Below, piece after piece: positions 1-6,389 of a stretch of DNA of 50,502 bases. How positions within the stretch are numbered: position 1 is the first letter of the stretch; the number at the start of each line of letters is the position of its first letter. Under the pieces are notes generated by a model. That model made no database searches. It was not told the origin of the DNA and worked only from the letters and a program-made list of their open reading frames with translations. The stretch is from positions 1-50,502 of the forward strand of contig SHYB01000012.1 of assembly GCA_009693015.1 (NCBI GenBank), written 5' to 3'. Source of the stretch: Dehalococcoidia bacterium. GTDB taxonomy: Bacteria; Chloroflexota; Dehalococcoidia; SHYB01. The position numbers and the translations under genes are program-made.

Positions 1-324
1 GAGGGAAAGGCCAGCGGGATAGTCCGGCGCATCGTCCAACGTGAACGGCGGGTACTTGTCCGTGCCAAGCGCCATGTAGCCATAAAAACCTTCACGCCAC
101 GCCCAGCGCAGCACGCCGGTGTTGAAATCGAAGATGCCACGCGGGTACTTGCCCGTGGCTACGATGGCGACGAGCGCGAACAGCGTCGCCAGGACGCTTG
201 CGACTGCAAGGATAGCGAGCAGGACGTAGTGCGGCAGAAGCAGCAACCATTTGACGAGAACCAGCCAGAGATTGAGCGGTTCGTCCAACTTGCCGCGTAC
301 AGAGACGGGATACGGAGAGGGCAT
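1..324 (-). CDS. DUF4389 domain membrane protein (3' end outside window)
   Basis: The ATG is at 322-324 and the frame stays open for 108 codons to the window edge, so the C-terminus is missing. The product starts MPSPYPVSVRGKLDEPLN, has a hydrophobic helix of about 25 residues (roughly 24-56, WLVLVKWLLLLPHYVLLAIL and onward), and then the signature TGKYPRGIFDFNTGVLRW. This arrangement of a membrane segment followed by a 'YPRGxFDFxxGVLRW' block is characteristic of DUF4389 proteins, whose function is unknown and which are common in Chloroflexota and Actinobacteria. It diverges from the VOC gene downstream on the plus strand. Family call is good; no function can be assigned. Confidence 0.8.
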   Translation of the reverse strand, partial: MPSPYPVSVRGKLDEPLNLWLVLVKWLLLLPHYVLLAILAVASVLATLFALVAIVATGKYPRGIFDFNTGVLRWAWREGFYGYMALGTDKYPPFTLDDAPDYPAGLSL

Positions 325-662
325 TAGTTGTGCCACAGTGAGACTCTTTTCTTGACAGCTACAGGCGGCGCACCTAGACTACCGCCACTCTGTCCTGACC
401 TGCTATCGCCCGGCAGGGTGCGTCAGGCCGTCATGCGGCGCGCCATACTGCGATGCTGCGACGGGATAGTAGCACCCGCTGCATCTAGGCGCAATCTATG
501 TTCTTTTTGAAGCGGCTGATGCTGTACCGGCTGCTGGTACAATGTACAAACCTGCGGTGGCCACGCTGGACGTGGCGTTGCTTGAAGGCCTAGGCGCCTC
601 GAATATATGGAAAGCGTGAGATCCAAGGCACGGTAGGGCACGAGGGCACCAGGAGGTGTGGC
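325..662. other. 338-bp divergent intergenic region
   Basis: This region separates the minus-strand DUF4389 gene from the plus-strand VOC gene. It holds a good plus-strand promoter at 352-380 and an extended -10 (TGGTACAAT, 535-543). A 60-codon open frame at 328-510 has no family features and no ribosome site, and I do not consider it a gene. Transcription from the first promoter would give a leader of about 275 nt; I see no recognised riboswitch in it. Confidence 0.5.
352..380 (+). promoter_or_regulatory. sigma70-type promoter upstream of VOC cluster
   Basis: TTGACA (352-357), a 17-bp spacer and TAGACT (375-380). The -35 is perfect and the spacing is optimal. A second candidate, the extended -10 TGGTACAAT at 535-543, lies nearer to the gene. 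Confidence 0.5.
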
Positions 663-1088
663 ATGGCGAAGATCCGGCATATCGCAATCTCTAGCCAGGA
701 CCCGGAGACGGCCAAGAAGTTCTACATGGACGTCTTTGGCCTGCGGCTTGTCCGCAAGACGGAGCGCCCCACGCACTGGGGCTACATCTTGTCCGATGGC
801 TACATCAACGTGGCGATCCTGAAGTTCAGCAGCGATGCCGCCGCGGGCAAGGAGTTGGGCGCGGGCTACTCCGGCCTGCACCACATTGGCTTCCATGTGG
901 ACGACCTGGAAGCGTCATCGAAGAAAGTCACCAGTGCGGGCGGCCACGTGCGCAGCGATATTGATGCGGCATTCGGCGTCGGACACGCCAAGGCAGGCGG
1001 CGGTGGCGGCGAGTTCAAGTACACCGACCCCGCAGGCGTGCTCTTCGACCTCTCCCAGGGTGGATGGGCAACGGGTTCAACGATGTAG
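663..1088 (+). CDS. VOC family protein (glyoxalase/dioxygenase fold)
   Basis: This 141-residue protein belongs to the vicinal oxygen chelate superfamily. It opens with MAKIRHIAISSQDPETAKKF, the typical first beta-strand with a metal-ligand His (HIAI), and has a second half containing LHHIGFHVDDLE and a terminal FKYTDPAGVLFDL. The pattern of two beta-alpha-beta-beta-beta modules with His near the start of each and an acidic residue late in the chain is that of metal-dependent VOC enzymes (glyoxalase I, extradiol dioxygenases, epimerases). The substrate is not predictable. An AGGAGG site lies just upstream (650-655). It is the intact paralogue of the broken copy at 2684-3085; the two align over their full length. 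Confidence 0.88.
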   Translation: MAKIRHIAISSQDPETAKKFYMDVFGLRLVRKTERPTHWGYILSDGYINVAILKFSSDAAAGKELGAGYSGLHHIGFHVDDLEASSKKVTSAGGHVRSDIDAAFGVGHAKAGGGGGEFKYTDPAGVLFDLSQGGWATGSTM

Positions 1089-1204
1089 GCCAGCGCGCCT
1101 TCGTTGTTCACCGCTTCCGGCCGCTGGATGCGCCCGCGCCGCAACTGCGCTATCATCTGCGCCAGCAGCACGACTGCTCACATCGCACAGGAGAAAACCA
1201 CCTC

Positions 1205-1525
1205 ATGTACCTCATTCGACGCGTCATCAAGACCAAGCCCGGCAAGGCTCGCCAGGTAGCCGACCTGCTCATCAAGATCGGCGGCGCGTACGTTGACGCC
1301 GGCCAGCGATCGCCCATTCGCGTGTACACCAGCGGCGGTACGGTGCCCGGCCCCGCCAACACCGTCTACATAGACTGGATCGCCGAGAAGATCGAGTCGC
1401 CAATGCGGCCAGGCAACAAGATACCGGAGGAAACCTCGAAGTACGGCGCGGAACTGCGCGAGCTTCAAGAGGAGAGCTCCATCGAGTTCTACACGCTGTA
1501 TCACCCTACATCTGTCCCCAAATAG
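1205..1525 (+). CDS. Small protein with probable dimeric alpha/beta-barrel (ABM/NIPSNAP-like) fold
   Basis: 106 residues starting MYLIRRVIKTKPGKARQVAD. The ATG at 1205 is chosen because AGGAGAAAA precedes it; a longer frame from 1064 has no such site. The opening beta-strand followed by a PGKxxQVADLL helix is typical of antibiotic-biosynthesis-monooxygenase/NIPSNAP-like ferredoxin folds, which form dimers and often act as cofactor-independent monooxygenases or accessory proteins. No catalytic residues can be named. It sits between VOC and CMD genes in the same direction, which suggests a role in the same catabolic cluster. Confidence 0.65.
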   Translation: MYLIRRVIKTKPGKARQVADLLIKIGGAYVDAGQRSPIRVYTSGGTVPGPANTVYIDWIAEKIESPMRPGNKIPEETSKYGAELRELQEESSIEFYTLYHPTSVPK

Positions 1526-1557
1526 CGAGCGCCCGGGCGCGAGAACAGGGAGGCGCT

Positions 1558-1878
1558 ATGACCCAGCCGCCGGAAACGAACTCTTTTAGTGATGTAGTCC
1601 CTGAGCTTGGCGAACTCACGCGCGATCTGCTTTTCGGCAAGATATGGGAGCGGCCCGGCCTTTCCAAGCGCGATCGCTCCCTCATCACCCTCGCCGCGCT
1701 CACTGCGCTCTACCGCACCGAGCAGATCCGGCCTCACGTTCGCCGCGCCCTGGCCAACGGCGTGACCAAGGACGAGATCCGCGAGATCATTCTCCACATG
1801 GCCTTCTACGCAGGCTGGCCCACGGCGGTCAACGCCGCACGCGTCGTCAAAGAGGTATACCAGGAGCCGCGCCCCTGA
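1558..1878 (+). CDS. Carboxymuconolactone decarboxylase family protein (PcaC-like)
   Basis: 106 residues. The core TEQIRPHVRRALANGVTKDE followed by IREIILHMAFYAGWPTAVNA is the conserved helical hairpin of the CMD family. The peroxidatic CxxC of the AhpD branch is absent, so the protein resembles 4-carboxymuconolactone decarboxylase (PcaC) rather than an AhpD-type peroxidase. PcaC acts in the beta-ketoadipate pathway; whether this one does cannot be told from the sequence. Its stop overlaps the start of the enoyl-CoA hydratase gene (TGATG), indicating translational coupling. Confidence 0.85.
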   Translation: MTQPPETNSFSDVVPELGELTRDLLFGKIWERPGLSKRDRSLITLAALTALYRTEQIRPHVRRALANGVTKDEIREIILHMAFYAGWPTAVNAARVVKEVYQEPRP

Positions 1879-2663
1879 TGTCCTACCAGCACATCCGGTA
1901 TGAGACGCCGGAGCCGCACATCGCCGTGGTTACGCTGAACCGGCCGGAGCGGTTGAATGCGCTGCACGGGCCGTTGCTTGTGGAGTTGATGCACGCCATC
2001 CAGGCGATGGAGCAGGACGATGCTATCCGCGTGTTCCTCCTCACCGGCGCGGCGCGTGCGGATGGGCGTCCCTGCTTCAGCGCCGGCGTGGACCTCAAGG
2101 CCTCCGCCGAAGGTTTCGCCATTCCTCCTGGCTTGGGCCTCGACCTCACCAACGCCATAGACGATTTGTTGAAACCCTCCATCGCTGTCATTGACGGCGT
2201 ATGCACCACCGGCGCCGCCGAGATCGCCATGGCCTGCGATCTGCGCCTGGTCTCCGCCACGGCCCAGATCAGCGATTGGCATCTCAAGAACCTCGGCACC
2301 GGCACCGGCGGCTGGGGCGCGAGCACGCGCTGGTCGCGGCTCGTCGGCCCAGCCAAAGCCAAGGAACTGATCCTCACCGGCAAGGTCATCGGCGGAGAAG
2401 AGGCGCACCGGATCGGCTTCGCCAATGCCGTGCATCCTCCGGACAAGCTCATGGCGGAGGCGCTGGTGATGGCCCGCGCTATCGCGGGCATGAAGCCGGA
2501 CGGCGTGCGTCTCACCCTGGCGCATATTGATCGCAACATGGACATGTCCCGCGACCAGGCGCTGCGCTGGGCGCAGCTCGCGGGCAAGTGGTTCAACGTC
2601 CAGAGCGGCATCCGCGAGCGCGGGTCGGAGATACTGGAGCAGAGCAAGAAACGGCCAGCGTAA
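1878..2663 (+). CDS. Enoyl-CoA hydratase/isomerase family protein
   Basis: 261 residues, with the start at the ATG overlapping the CMD stop codon. Crotonase features are clear: IAVVTLNRPERLNALHGPLL near the N-terminus, an oxyanion-hole block CFSAGVDLKA (about residues 68-77), and IDGVCTTGAAEIAMACDLRL (about 105-124). Family members hydrate, isomerise or cleave acyl-CoA thioesters. The usual first catalytic Glu region reads CTTGAAEIA, with an acidic residue present, but the substrate cannot be predicted. The coupling to a PcaC-like gene and flanking VOC genes suggests a step in ring-fission or side-chain catabolism; that is inference. Confidence 0.88.
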   Translation: MSYQHIRYETPEPHIAVVTLNRPERLNALHGPLLVELMHAIQAMEQDDAIRVFLLTGAARADGRPCFSAGVDLKASAEGFAIPPGLGLDLTNAIDDLLKPSIAVIDGVCTTGAAEIAMACDLRLVSATAQISDWHLKNLGTGTGGWGASTRWSRLVGPAKAKELILTGKVIGGEEAHRIGFANAVHPPDKLMAEALVMARAIAGMKPDGVRLTLAHIDRNMDMSRDQALRWAQLAGKWFNVQSGIRERGSEILEQSKKRPA

Positions 2664-2683
2664 CGCGGCCCAGGAGGCGTCTC

Positions 2684-3085
2684 ATGGCCCGCATCCGCCA
2701 TATCGCCATCGCCACCAAGGACCCTGATGCCACGGCGGCGTTCTATCGCCAGGTGTTCGGCCTGCGACTGGTGCGCGAGTCCAAGGGCAAGGGCTACTCC
2801 GGCTACATTCTCTCCGATGGCGCCATCAATCTGGCAATTCTCCGGTTCGATACTGACTAGGCCGCCGGCGCCGAGTTCGGCACGGCTTTCGCCGGTCTGC
2901 ACCACATCGGCTTTCACGTGGACGACGCTGGCGACGCCGCGCGCAAGATCACGGCGCACGAAGGCCGCGCCCGCCAGGATATTGACGCCGGCATCGGGAT
3001 ACCCAACGCCGACTTCAAGTACACCGGCCCTGACGGCGTGATGTATGACGTCTCCCAGCGCGGCTGGGACGGGCTCGACGACTGA
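2684..3085 (+). pseudogene. VOC family gene interrupted by an in-frame TAG
   Basis: An AGGAGG site precedes the ATG at 2684. The frame encodes MARIRHIAIATKDPDATAAF and on to FDTD, then meets TAG at 2858-2860 (codon 59). The same frame continues without a shift (AAGAEFGTAFAGLHHIGFHV and onward to YDVSQRGWDGLDD) and ends with TGA at 3083-3085. Both halves align along the whole of the intact VOC protein at 663-1088, with the stop at a position held by an ordinary residue there. TAG is used as a normal terminator by many genes in this window, so the simplest reading is a recent nonsense mutation or a consensus error. A 58-residue truncated product or readthrough is possible but unsupported. Confidence 0.8.
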
Positions 3086-3107
3086 CCGCGCGGGTGTGTG
3101 CAAGGCT

Positions 3108-3293
3108 ATGATTCTTGATCACACCATCGTCCCCGCTCACGATAAGGACGCCGCCGCCCGCTTCTTCGCAGAGGTCTTCGGCCTGGCGTACGCGGGCGCG
3201 GCGGGGCACTTCGCCCCGGTGCAGGTCAACGCCGGCCCAGGGGTGCGCCGGCGCCGGCCGCTCCGCCAGCCGAAAGATAGACGACAGAGATAA
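3108..3293 (+). pseudogene. Truncated VOC family gene (N-terminal part only)
   Basis: The frame starts MILDHTIVPAHDKDAAARFF and continues through EVFGLAYAGAAGHFAPVQVN, which is the first module of a glyoxalase-like VOC protein. After about residue 42 the similarity stops abruptly and the frame runs through an Arg/Pro-rich tail (RRRRPLRQPKDRRQR) to TAA at 3291-3293. About two thirds of the expected protein is missing, so I regard it as a deletion remnant ending next to the tRNA gene. tRNA 3' flanks are common deletion and integration boundaries, but no att-like repeat is visible. Confidence 0.7.
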
Positions 3294-3340
3294 TCATAGC
3301 ATGAGGCAGAGGATGCGCGGGCAGAGCAGACGCCCGCAGG

Positions 3341-3415
3341 TGGTGCCCCCGGAGAGACTCGAACTCTCGCCACCGGCTTCGGAGGCCGGTACTCTATCCG
3401 CTGAGCTACAGGGGC
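3341..3415 (-). tRNA. tRNA-Arg(CCG)
   Basis: Read on the minus strand, the acceptor GCCCCTG (from 3415) pairs with CGGGGGC near the 3' end. The D-arm contains AGCTCAGCGGATAGAG, the anticodon stem CCGGC/GCCGG encloses the loop CTCCGAA with anticodon CCG, and the T-arm has GTTCGAGTC. The 3' CCA is encoded (3341-3343). All arms close. Confidence 0.95.
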
Positions 3416-3430
3416 GTTGGCAACCTTCCC

Positions 3431-3459
3431 ATCGTACCCTCATCTGTGTACCCGCGCAA
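3431..3459 (-). promoter_or_regulatory. Promoter for tRNA-Arg
   Basis: On the minus strand TTGCGC (3459-3454), a 17-bp spacer and TACGAT (3436-3431) lie 15 bp before the tRNA 5' end. Confidence 0.5.
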
Positions 3460-3484
3460 TGCGAAGCTGCGGTACTATGGGGTC

Positions 3485-4141
3485 ATGTCCATCAGGGAAA
3501 ACGTACTCGCGGTGCAGGAGCGCATCGCCGTTGCCGCGGCGCGCGCCGGGCGCGATGCGGCGTCAGTGACGCTGGTGGCGATCGCTAAGACCACCGACGC
3601 CGCGGGGGCGCGTGAGGCGGCAGCCGCCGGCGTGCGGCACATTGGGGAGAACCGCCTCCAGGAGGCGCAGCGCAAGATGAAGGCGCTGGCCGATCTTGCC
3701 GGGAACATTACCTGGCACATGGTGGGCCATCTCCAGACGAACAAGGCCAAGGCCGTTATGGAGCGCTTTGCTATACTGCACAGTGTAGATTCGGTGCGCC
3801 TCGGCGAGTTTCTCGACCGGTGCGCGCCACGGCGAGTGCCGGTCTTTCTGGAAGTGAACGTCGCCGGCGAGGCGGCTAAGCAGGGGTTTTCCCCGGAAGC
3901 GCTGCCCGCGGCGATGGATCAGTTGCGCAGCTGCCGTAATCTGGACATACGGGGGTTGATGACAATAGCTCCTCTCGCCGGCGACCCTGAAGCGGCACGG
4001 CTGGTGTTCCGACGGTTGCATAAGCTTGCGTACGCTGAGGGGCTGCGAGAGCTGTCCATGGGTATGACCAACGATTTCGAGGCGGCGATCGCCGAAGGCG
4101 CGACGATGGTGCGCATCGGCAGGGCGATCTTTAACGCCTGA
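3485..4141 (+). CDS. yggS: YggS family PLP-binding protein
   Basis: 218 residues. The fold-type III PLP-binding lysine is in VTLVAIAKTTDAAG (about residue 36). RHIGENRLQEAQRK, WHMVGHLQTNKAK and LSMGMTNDFEAAIAEGATMV are hallmark YggS blocks, the last binding the PLP phosphate. YggS/PLPBP proteins are single-domain PLP carriers that maintain vitamin B6 and amino acid homeostasis and have no known reaction. The start at 3485 is preferred because all homology begins there; a -10-like TACTAT (3473-3478) sits only 6 bp upstream, suggesting a leaderless mRNA. It is followed by proC and yggT, a widely conserved neighbourhood. Confidence 0.93.
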   Translation: MSIRENVLAVQERIAVAAARAGRDAASVTLVAIAKTTDAAGAREAAAAGVRHIGENRLQEAQRKMKALADLAGNITWHMVGHLQTNKAKAVMERFAILHSVDSVRLGEFLDRCAPRRVPVFLEVNVAGEAAKQGFSPEALPAAMDQLRSCRNLDIRGLMTIAPLAGDPEAARLVFRRLHKLAYAEGLRELSMGMTNDFEAAIAEGATMVRIGRAIFNA

Positions 4142-4158
4142 AGTGGAGGAGGAGAAGT

Positions 4159-4971
4159 ATGAAACTTGCGTGCATCGGCGGCGGGGTGATGGCGGAGGCG
4201 ATCCTCGCCGGCGTCCTGCGCCAGCGCGTCGCCGCACCGGGCGACATCGTCGTTGGTGAGGTGCTGGCGGCGCGGCGCGAGCAGTTGCATAAGCAACTAC
4301 GTGTGAAGGCCACGGCTGACAACGCCGCCGCCGTCGCCGGGGCGCAGGTGGTGGTGCTGGCCGTCAAGCCGCAGCACCTCGCTGAGGTCCTCGCCGGCCT
4401 GCGCGGCAAGCTGAAGCCCAGCCAGCTTGTGCTGTCTATCGTTGCCGGAGCCACGGTGCGCACCATCACCACGGGCCTGGGGCACAATCGCATCGTGCGG
4501 GCGATGCCCAACACGCCGGGGCAGATCGGCGCGGGCATCACGGCGTGGACGGCGACGCCGCAAGTCACCATCGCGCAGAAAGAGGCGGCGGCCGGCATTC
4601 TCGCCGCGCTCGGCGAGCAGATCGCCGTTGCCGACGAGAAGATGATTGACATCGCCACGGCGCTTTCCGGCAGCGGGCCGGCGTACGTGTTCCTGTTCAT
4701 CGAAGCGCTGACGGAGGCTGGCGTGTACCTGGGCATGAGCCGCGACCACGCCCTCAAGCTGGCGCTGCACACGGTGGCGGGCAGCGGGCGCATGGCGCTG
4801 GAGACGGGCATCGCCCCCGCCACGCTGCGCGAGCGGGTCACGTCTCCCGGCGGCACCACGGCGGAGGCGCTGCTGGTGCTGGAGGAAGAAGGTTTCCGCA
4901 GCGCCATCATCAATGCCGCCGCCGCAGCCTATGACAAGGCCAGGGCGTTGGGCGGGGAGAAAAACGCATGA
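4159..4971 (+). CDS. proC: Pyrroline-5-carboxylate reductase
   Basis: 270 residues, the usual length. The N-terminal Rossmann motif is CIGGGVMAEAILAGVL. VVLAVKPQHL and RAMPNTPGQIGAGITAW are typical NAD(P)-domain motifs, and the C-terminal dimer/active-site domain has ALSGSGPAYVFLFIEALTEA and VTSPGGTTAEALLVLEE. It reduces 1-pyrroline-5-carboxylate to L-proline, the last step of proline synthesis in the cytosol. GGAGGAG lies upstream of the ATG, and the stop overlaps the yggT start as ATGA, so the two are translationally coupled. Confidence 0.95.
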   Translation: MKLACIGGGVMAEAILAGVLRQRVAAPGDIVVGEVLAARREQLHKQLRVKATADNAAAVAGAQVVVLAVKPQHLAEVLAGLRGKLKPSQLVLSIVAGATVRTITTGLGHNRIVRAMPNTPGQIGAGITAWTATPQVTIAQKEAAAGILAALGEQIAVADEKMIDIATALSGSGPAYVFLFIEALTEAGVYLGMSRDHALKLALHTVAGSGRMALETGIAPATLRERVTSPGGTTAEALLVLEEEGFRSAIINAAAAAYDKARALGGEKNA

Positions 4972-5225
4972 ATTCGTCTGTAGCGCAGCTTGTCTACGCC
5001 ACCCTCCAGGTATTCACCTTCGCCATTCTGGCGCGGTCGCTGCTCACCTGGTTTCCCATGTCCCCGGGCAACTCGCTGGCGCAGGCTCTCTTTCGTATCA
5101 CCGAGCCGATACTCGCGCCCTTCCGCGCCATCCTGCCGAAGATCGGCATGTTCGACCTGTCACCGATGGTGGCGATCGTGGTGTTGCAGCTAGCCGGCGG
5201 GCTTGTCCTCAACTCGGCTCGCTAG
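4968..5225 (+). CDS. YggT family membrane protein
   Basis: 85 residues with two hydrophobic segments (about 8-30 and 60-80). The conserved YggT core WFPMSPGNSLAQALFRITEP is followed by ILAPFRAILPKIGMFDLSPM. YggT proteins are small inner-membrane proteins near cell-division or amino-acid genes; their role is poorly defined (osmotic tolerance in E. coli, division context in Gram-positives and cyanobacteria). It starts inside the proC stop codon. Its 3' end overlaps the convergent DUF167 gene by 36 bp. Confidence 0.9.
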   Translation: MNSSVAQLVYATLQVFTFAILARSLLTWFPMSPGNSLAQALFRITEPILAPFRAILPKIGMFDLSPMVAIVVLQLAGGLVLNSAR

Positions 5226-5480
5226 GCGCTGGTTTACCTGCGCCTGCGCCAGCCCTTCGATATCGATGAGCTTTTCCCGAGACGTTGCGCGGCGCACCAA
5301 GGTTACGCGGCTCTTGGGCACGCCGAGGAGTTCGGCGGTGAGCGCCAGGGCGGCCTCGGTGGCATTGCCCTTTTCCGCGGGAACGGTCACGCGCAGCCGC
5401 AGCACACCAGCTTGGAAAGACACTGGCCCTGCACTGCGCGCGCCGGACTGCACTCGCATGGCGAGACGGGCGGCTGTCAT
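5190..5480 (-). CDS. DUF167 (YggU) family protein
   Basis: 96 residues from the ATG at 5480. The body LRLRVTVPAEKGNATEAALA then LTAELLGVPKSRVTLVRRAT SREKLIDIEG matches the DUF167 pattern (a beta-alpha fold with conserved EKGKAN and PKS-V-I-GxxSRxK blocks). Function is unknown, though the family usually lies beside yggT as here. The start is not certain: there is no clear Shine-Dalgarno, and an open frame extends upstream to 5519. The ATG lies one base after the stop of the interrupted lipoprotein gene, which would fit coupling between them. Confidence 0.8.
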   Translation of the reverse strand: MTAARLAMRVQSGARSAGPVSFQAGVLRLRVTVPAEKGNATEAALALTAELLGVPKSRVTLVRRATSREKLIDIEGLAQAQVNQRLASRVEDKPAG

Positions 5481-5481
5481 G

Positions 5482-6069
5482 CTAGCGGGGAGGATTGCAC
5501 CAGTCCGCCGCCACGTCACGCGCCGGGTTGTCCGTGAGCTTTTTCAAGTTGGACCCATCGAGATTCATCGTATAGATGTCTTCAGCGCCGTCCACTCCAG
5601 ACCAGAACAGGATGCTCTTGCCGTCAGGCGACCAGAACGGGTTGGCGTCCCTGGAGGGGTTGTTGGTGAGGCGCACCGGGTTGGCGCCGTCGGCGTCCAT
5701 GACGTAGATCTCCATGTTGCCATCGCGGTTAGACCAGAACGTGATTTTCTTGCCGTCAGGCGACCAGGAGGCATTCTGGTCGGTAGCGGGAGTGTTGGTG
5801 AGCCGGCGCACGTTGGAACCGTCGGCCTGCATCACGTAGATTTCGGCGTTGCCGTCGCGGTAGCTTTCGAAGGCGATGCGCTCCGCCGTGCCGACGGGAG
5901 CGACGGTGGCCGCAGGCGCAACGACAGTGGGGCGCGCCGTAGCGATCGCGGTGGCGGTTGGGACGGGAGCAGGGGTTGCGTCGCTGCTGCTGCACTAGGC
6001 GGCGATGAGCGATGTGAGACTGAGCAGTGTAGAAAGCAGCACAATCCGGGTCGAAGTGTTAAGCGGCAA
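5482..6069 (-). pseudogene. TolB-like beta-propeller lipoprotein with a TAG at the lipobox
   Basis: Reading from a TTG at 6069 (GGAGG six bases before it), the frame encodes a signal peptide MPLNTSTRIVLLSTLLSLTS LIAA, then TAG (5997-5995, codon 25), then Cys-Ser-Ser-Ser and an Ala/Thr/Pro-rich linker. Three PD40 propeller repeats follow (FESYRDGNAEIYVMQADGSN; WSPDGKKITFWSNRDGNMEI; WSPDGKSILFWSGVDGAEDI). The stop falls exactly at the -1 position of the predicted lipobox, immediately before the lipidated Cys. Everything else is in one frame, so a single nonsense change (for example from TCG, Ser) explains it. Intact relatives would be secreted, lipid-anchored binding proteins. At best a cytosolic fragment from an internal start (GTG at 5835) could be made today. 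Confidence 0.75.
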
Positions 6070-6198
6070 AGATCCCTCCAGCAATGTCGGGCAGGCTATC
6101 TCAGAGAATCTTGGACGTTGCTTTTGATAGTAAGGTAAGTGGAACGGTGTTGTCACGACGGATAATCTAAGATTGCCTACCTTGCCATACCAGTCAAA

Positions 6199-6228
6199 TT
6201 GACAGGTTCAGCACGCGTGGGCTACAAT
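6199..6228 (+). promoter_or_regulatory. Strong sigma70-type promoter for thrC
   Basis: TTGACA (6199-6204), an 18-bp spacer and TACAAT (6223-6228). Transcription should start near 6235, giving a leader of about 155 nt. Confidence 0.75.
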
Positions 6229-6277
6229 TCCTCTCTGATGGATACGCTTGCAACCCGTTCGATGTGCTAGTTCACGT

Positions 6278-6337
6278 GGCTGGGGCCGGAAGGCCGCAGC
6301 CGTAAGACCTCTTCCGCCGGAAGCGGTCTTATTTTTT
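6278..6337 (+). promoter_or_regulatory. Putative transcription attenuator upstream of thrC
   Basis: Hairpin 1 (6278-6301) is GGCTG-G-GGCC-GGAA-GGCC-G-CAGCC with a GGAA loop. Hairpin 2 (6304-6330) pairs AAGACC with GGTCTT and CTTCC with GGAAG around one mismatch and is followed by ATTTTTT, an intrinsic terminator. The octamer GCCGGAAG occurs in both hairpins (6285-6292 and 6316-6323). Bases 6310-6316 could therefore pair either with the terminator 3' arm or with 6287-6293, the classic terminator/antiterminator arrangement. I recognise no known ligand-binding core. Confidence 0.55.
6304..6337 (+). terminator. Intrinsic terminator inside the thrC leader
   Basis: An 11-bp stem with one mismatch and a three-base loop (GCC), followed by A and six T residues. 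It lies between the promoter and thrC, so full termination would silence the gene unless it is conditional. Confidence 0.7.
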
Positions 6338-6389
6338 GCAGGGGCCTGTTCTATAGGACGAACGAGTTGGCTAAGGTGAGGAGACGCTG

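Larger units (their letters stand above)
6070..6389. other. 320-bp region with thrC promoter and leader
   Basis: The first 130 bases, upstream of the lipoprotein gene, are comparatively AT-rich and hold no convincing gene. The second half contains the thrC promoter (6199-6228), a GGAA-capped hairpin (6278-6301) and an intrinsic-terminator-like hairpin (6304-6337) before the thrC ribosome site. Confidence 0.6.

Noticed and set aside
4131-4913. Long antisense frame opposite proC
   Set aside because: It is the shadow of a well-supported gene in GC-rich DNA; its product is Ser/Ala/Arg-rich with no family pattern. The same applies to the long antisense frames opposite atpA, atpD, thrC and tgt.
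2858-5997. Reassignment of TAG to a sense codon
   Set aside because: Many complete genes in the window end in TAG (the first VOC gene, atpD and atpB among them), and only two frames carry an internal TAG.
6238-6270. Possible Thr leader peptide (10 codons, two Thr) upstream of thrC
   Set aside because: Only two Thr codons, no run of regulatory codons and no Shine-Dalgarno; not enough to call classical attenuation.
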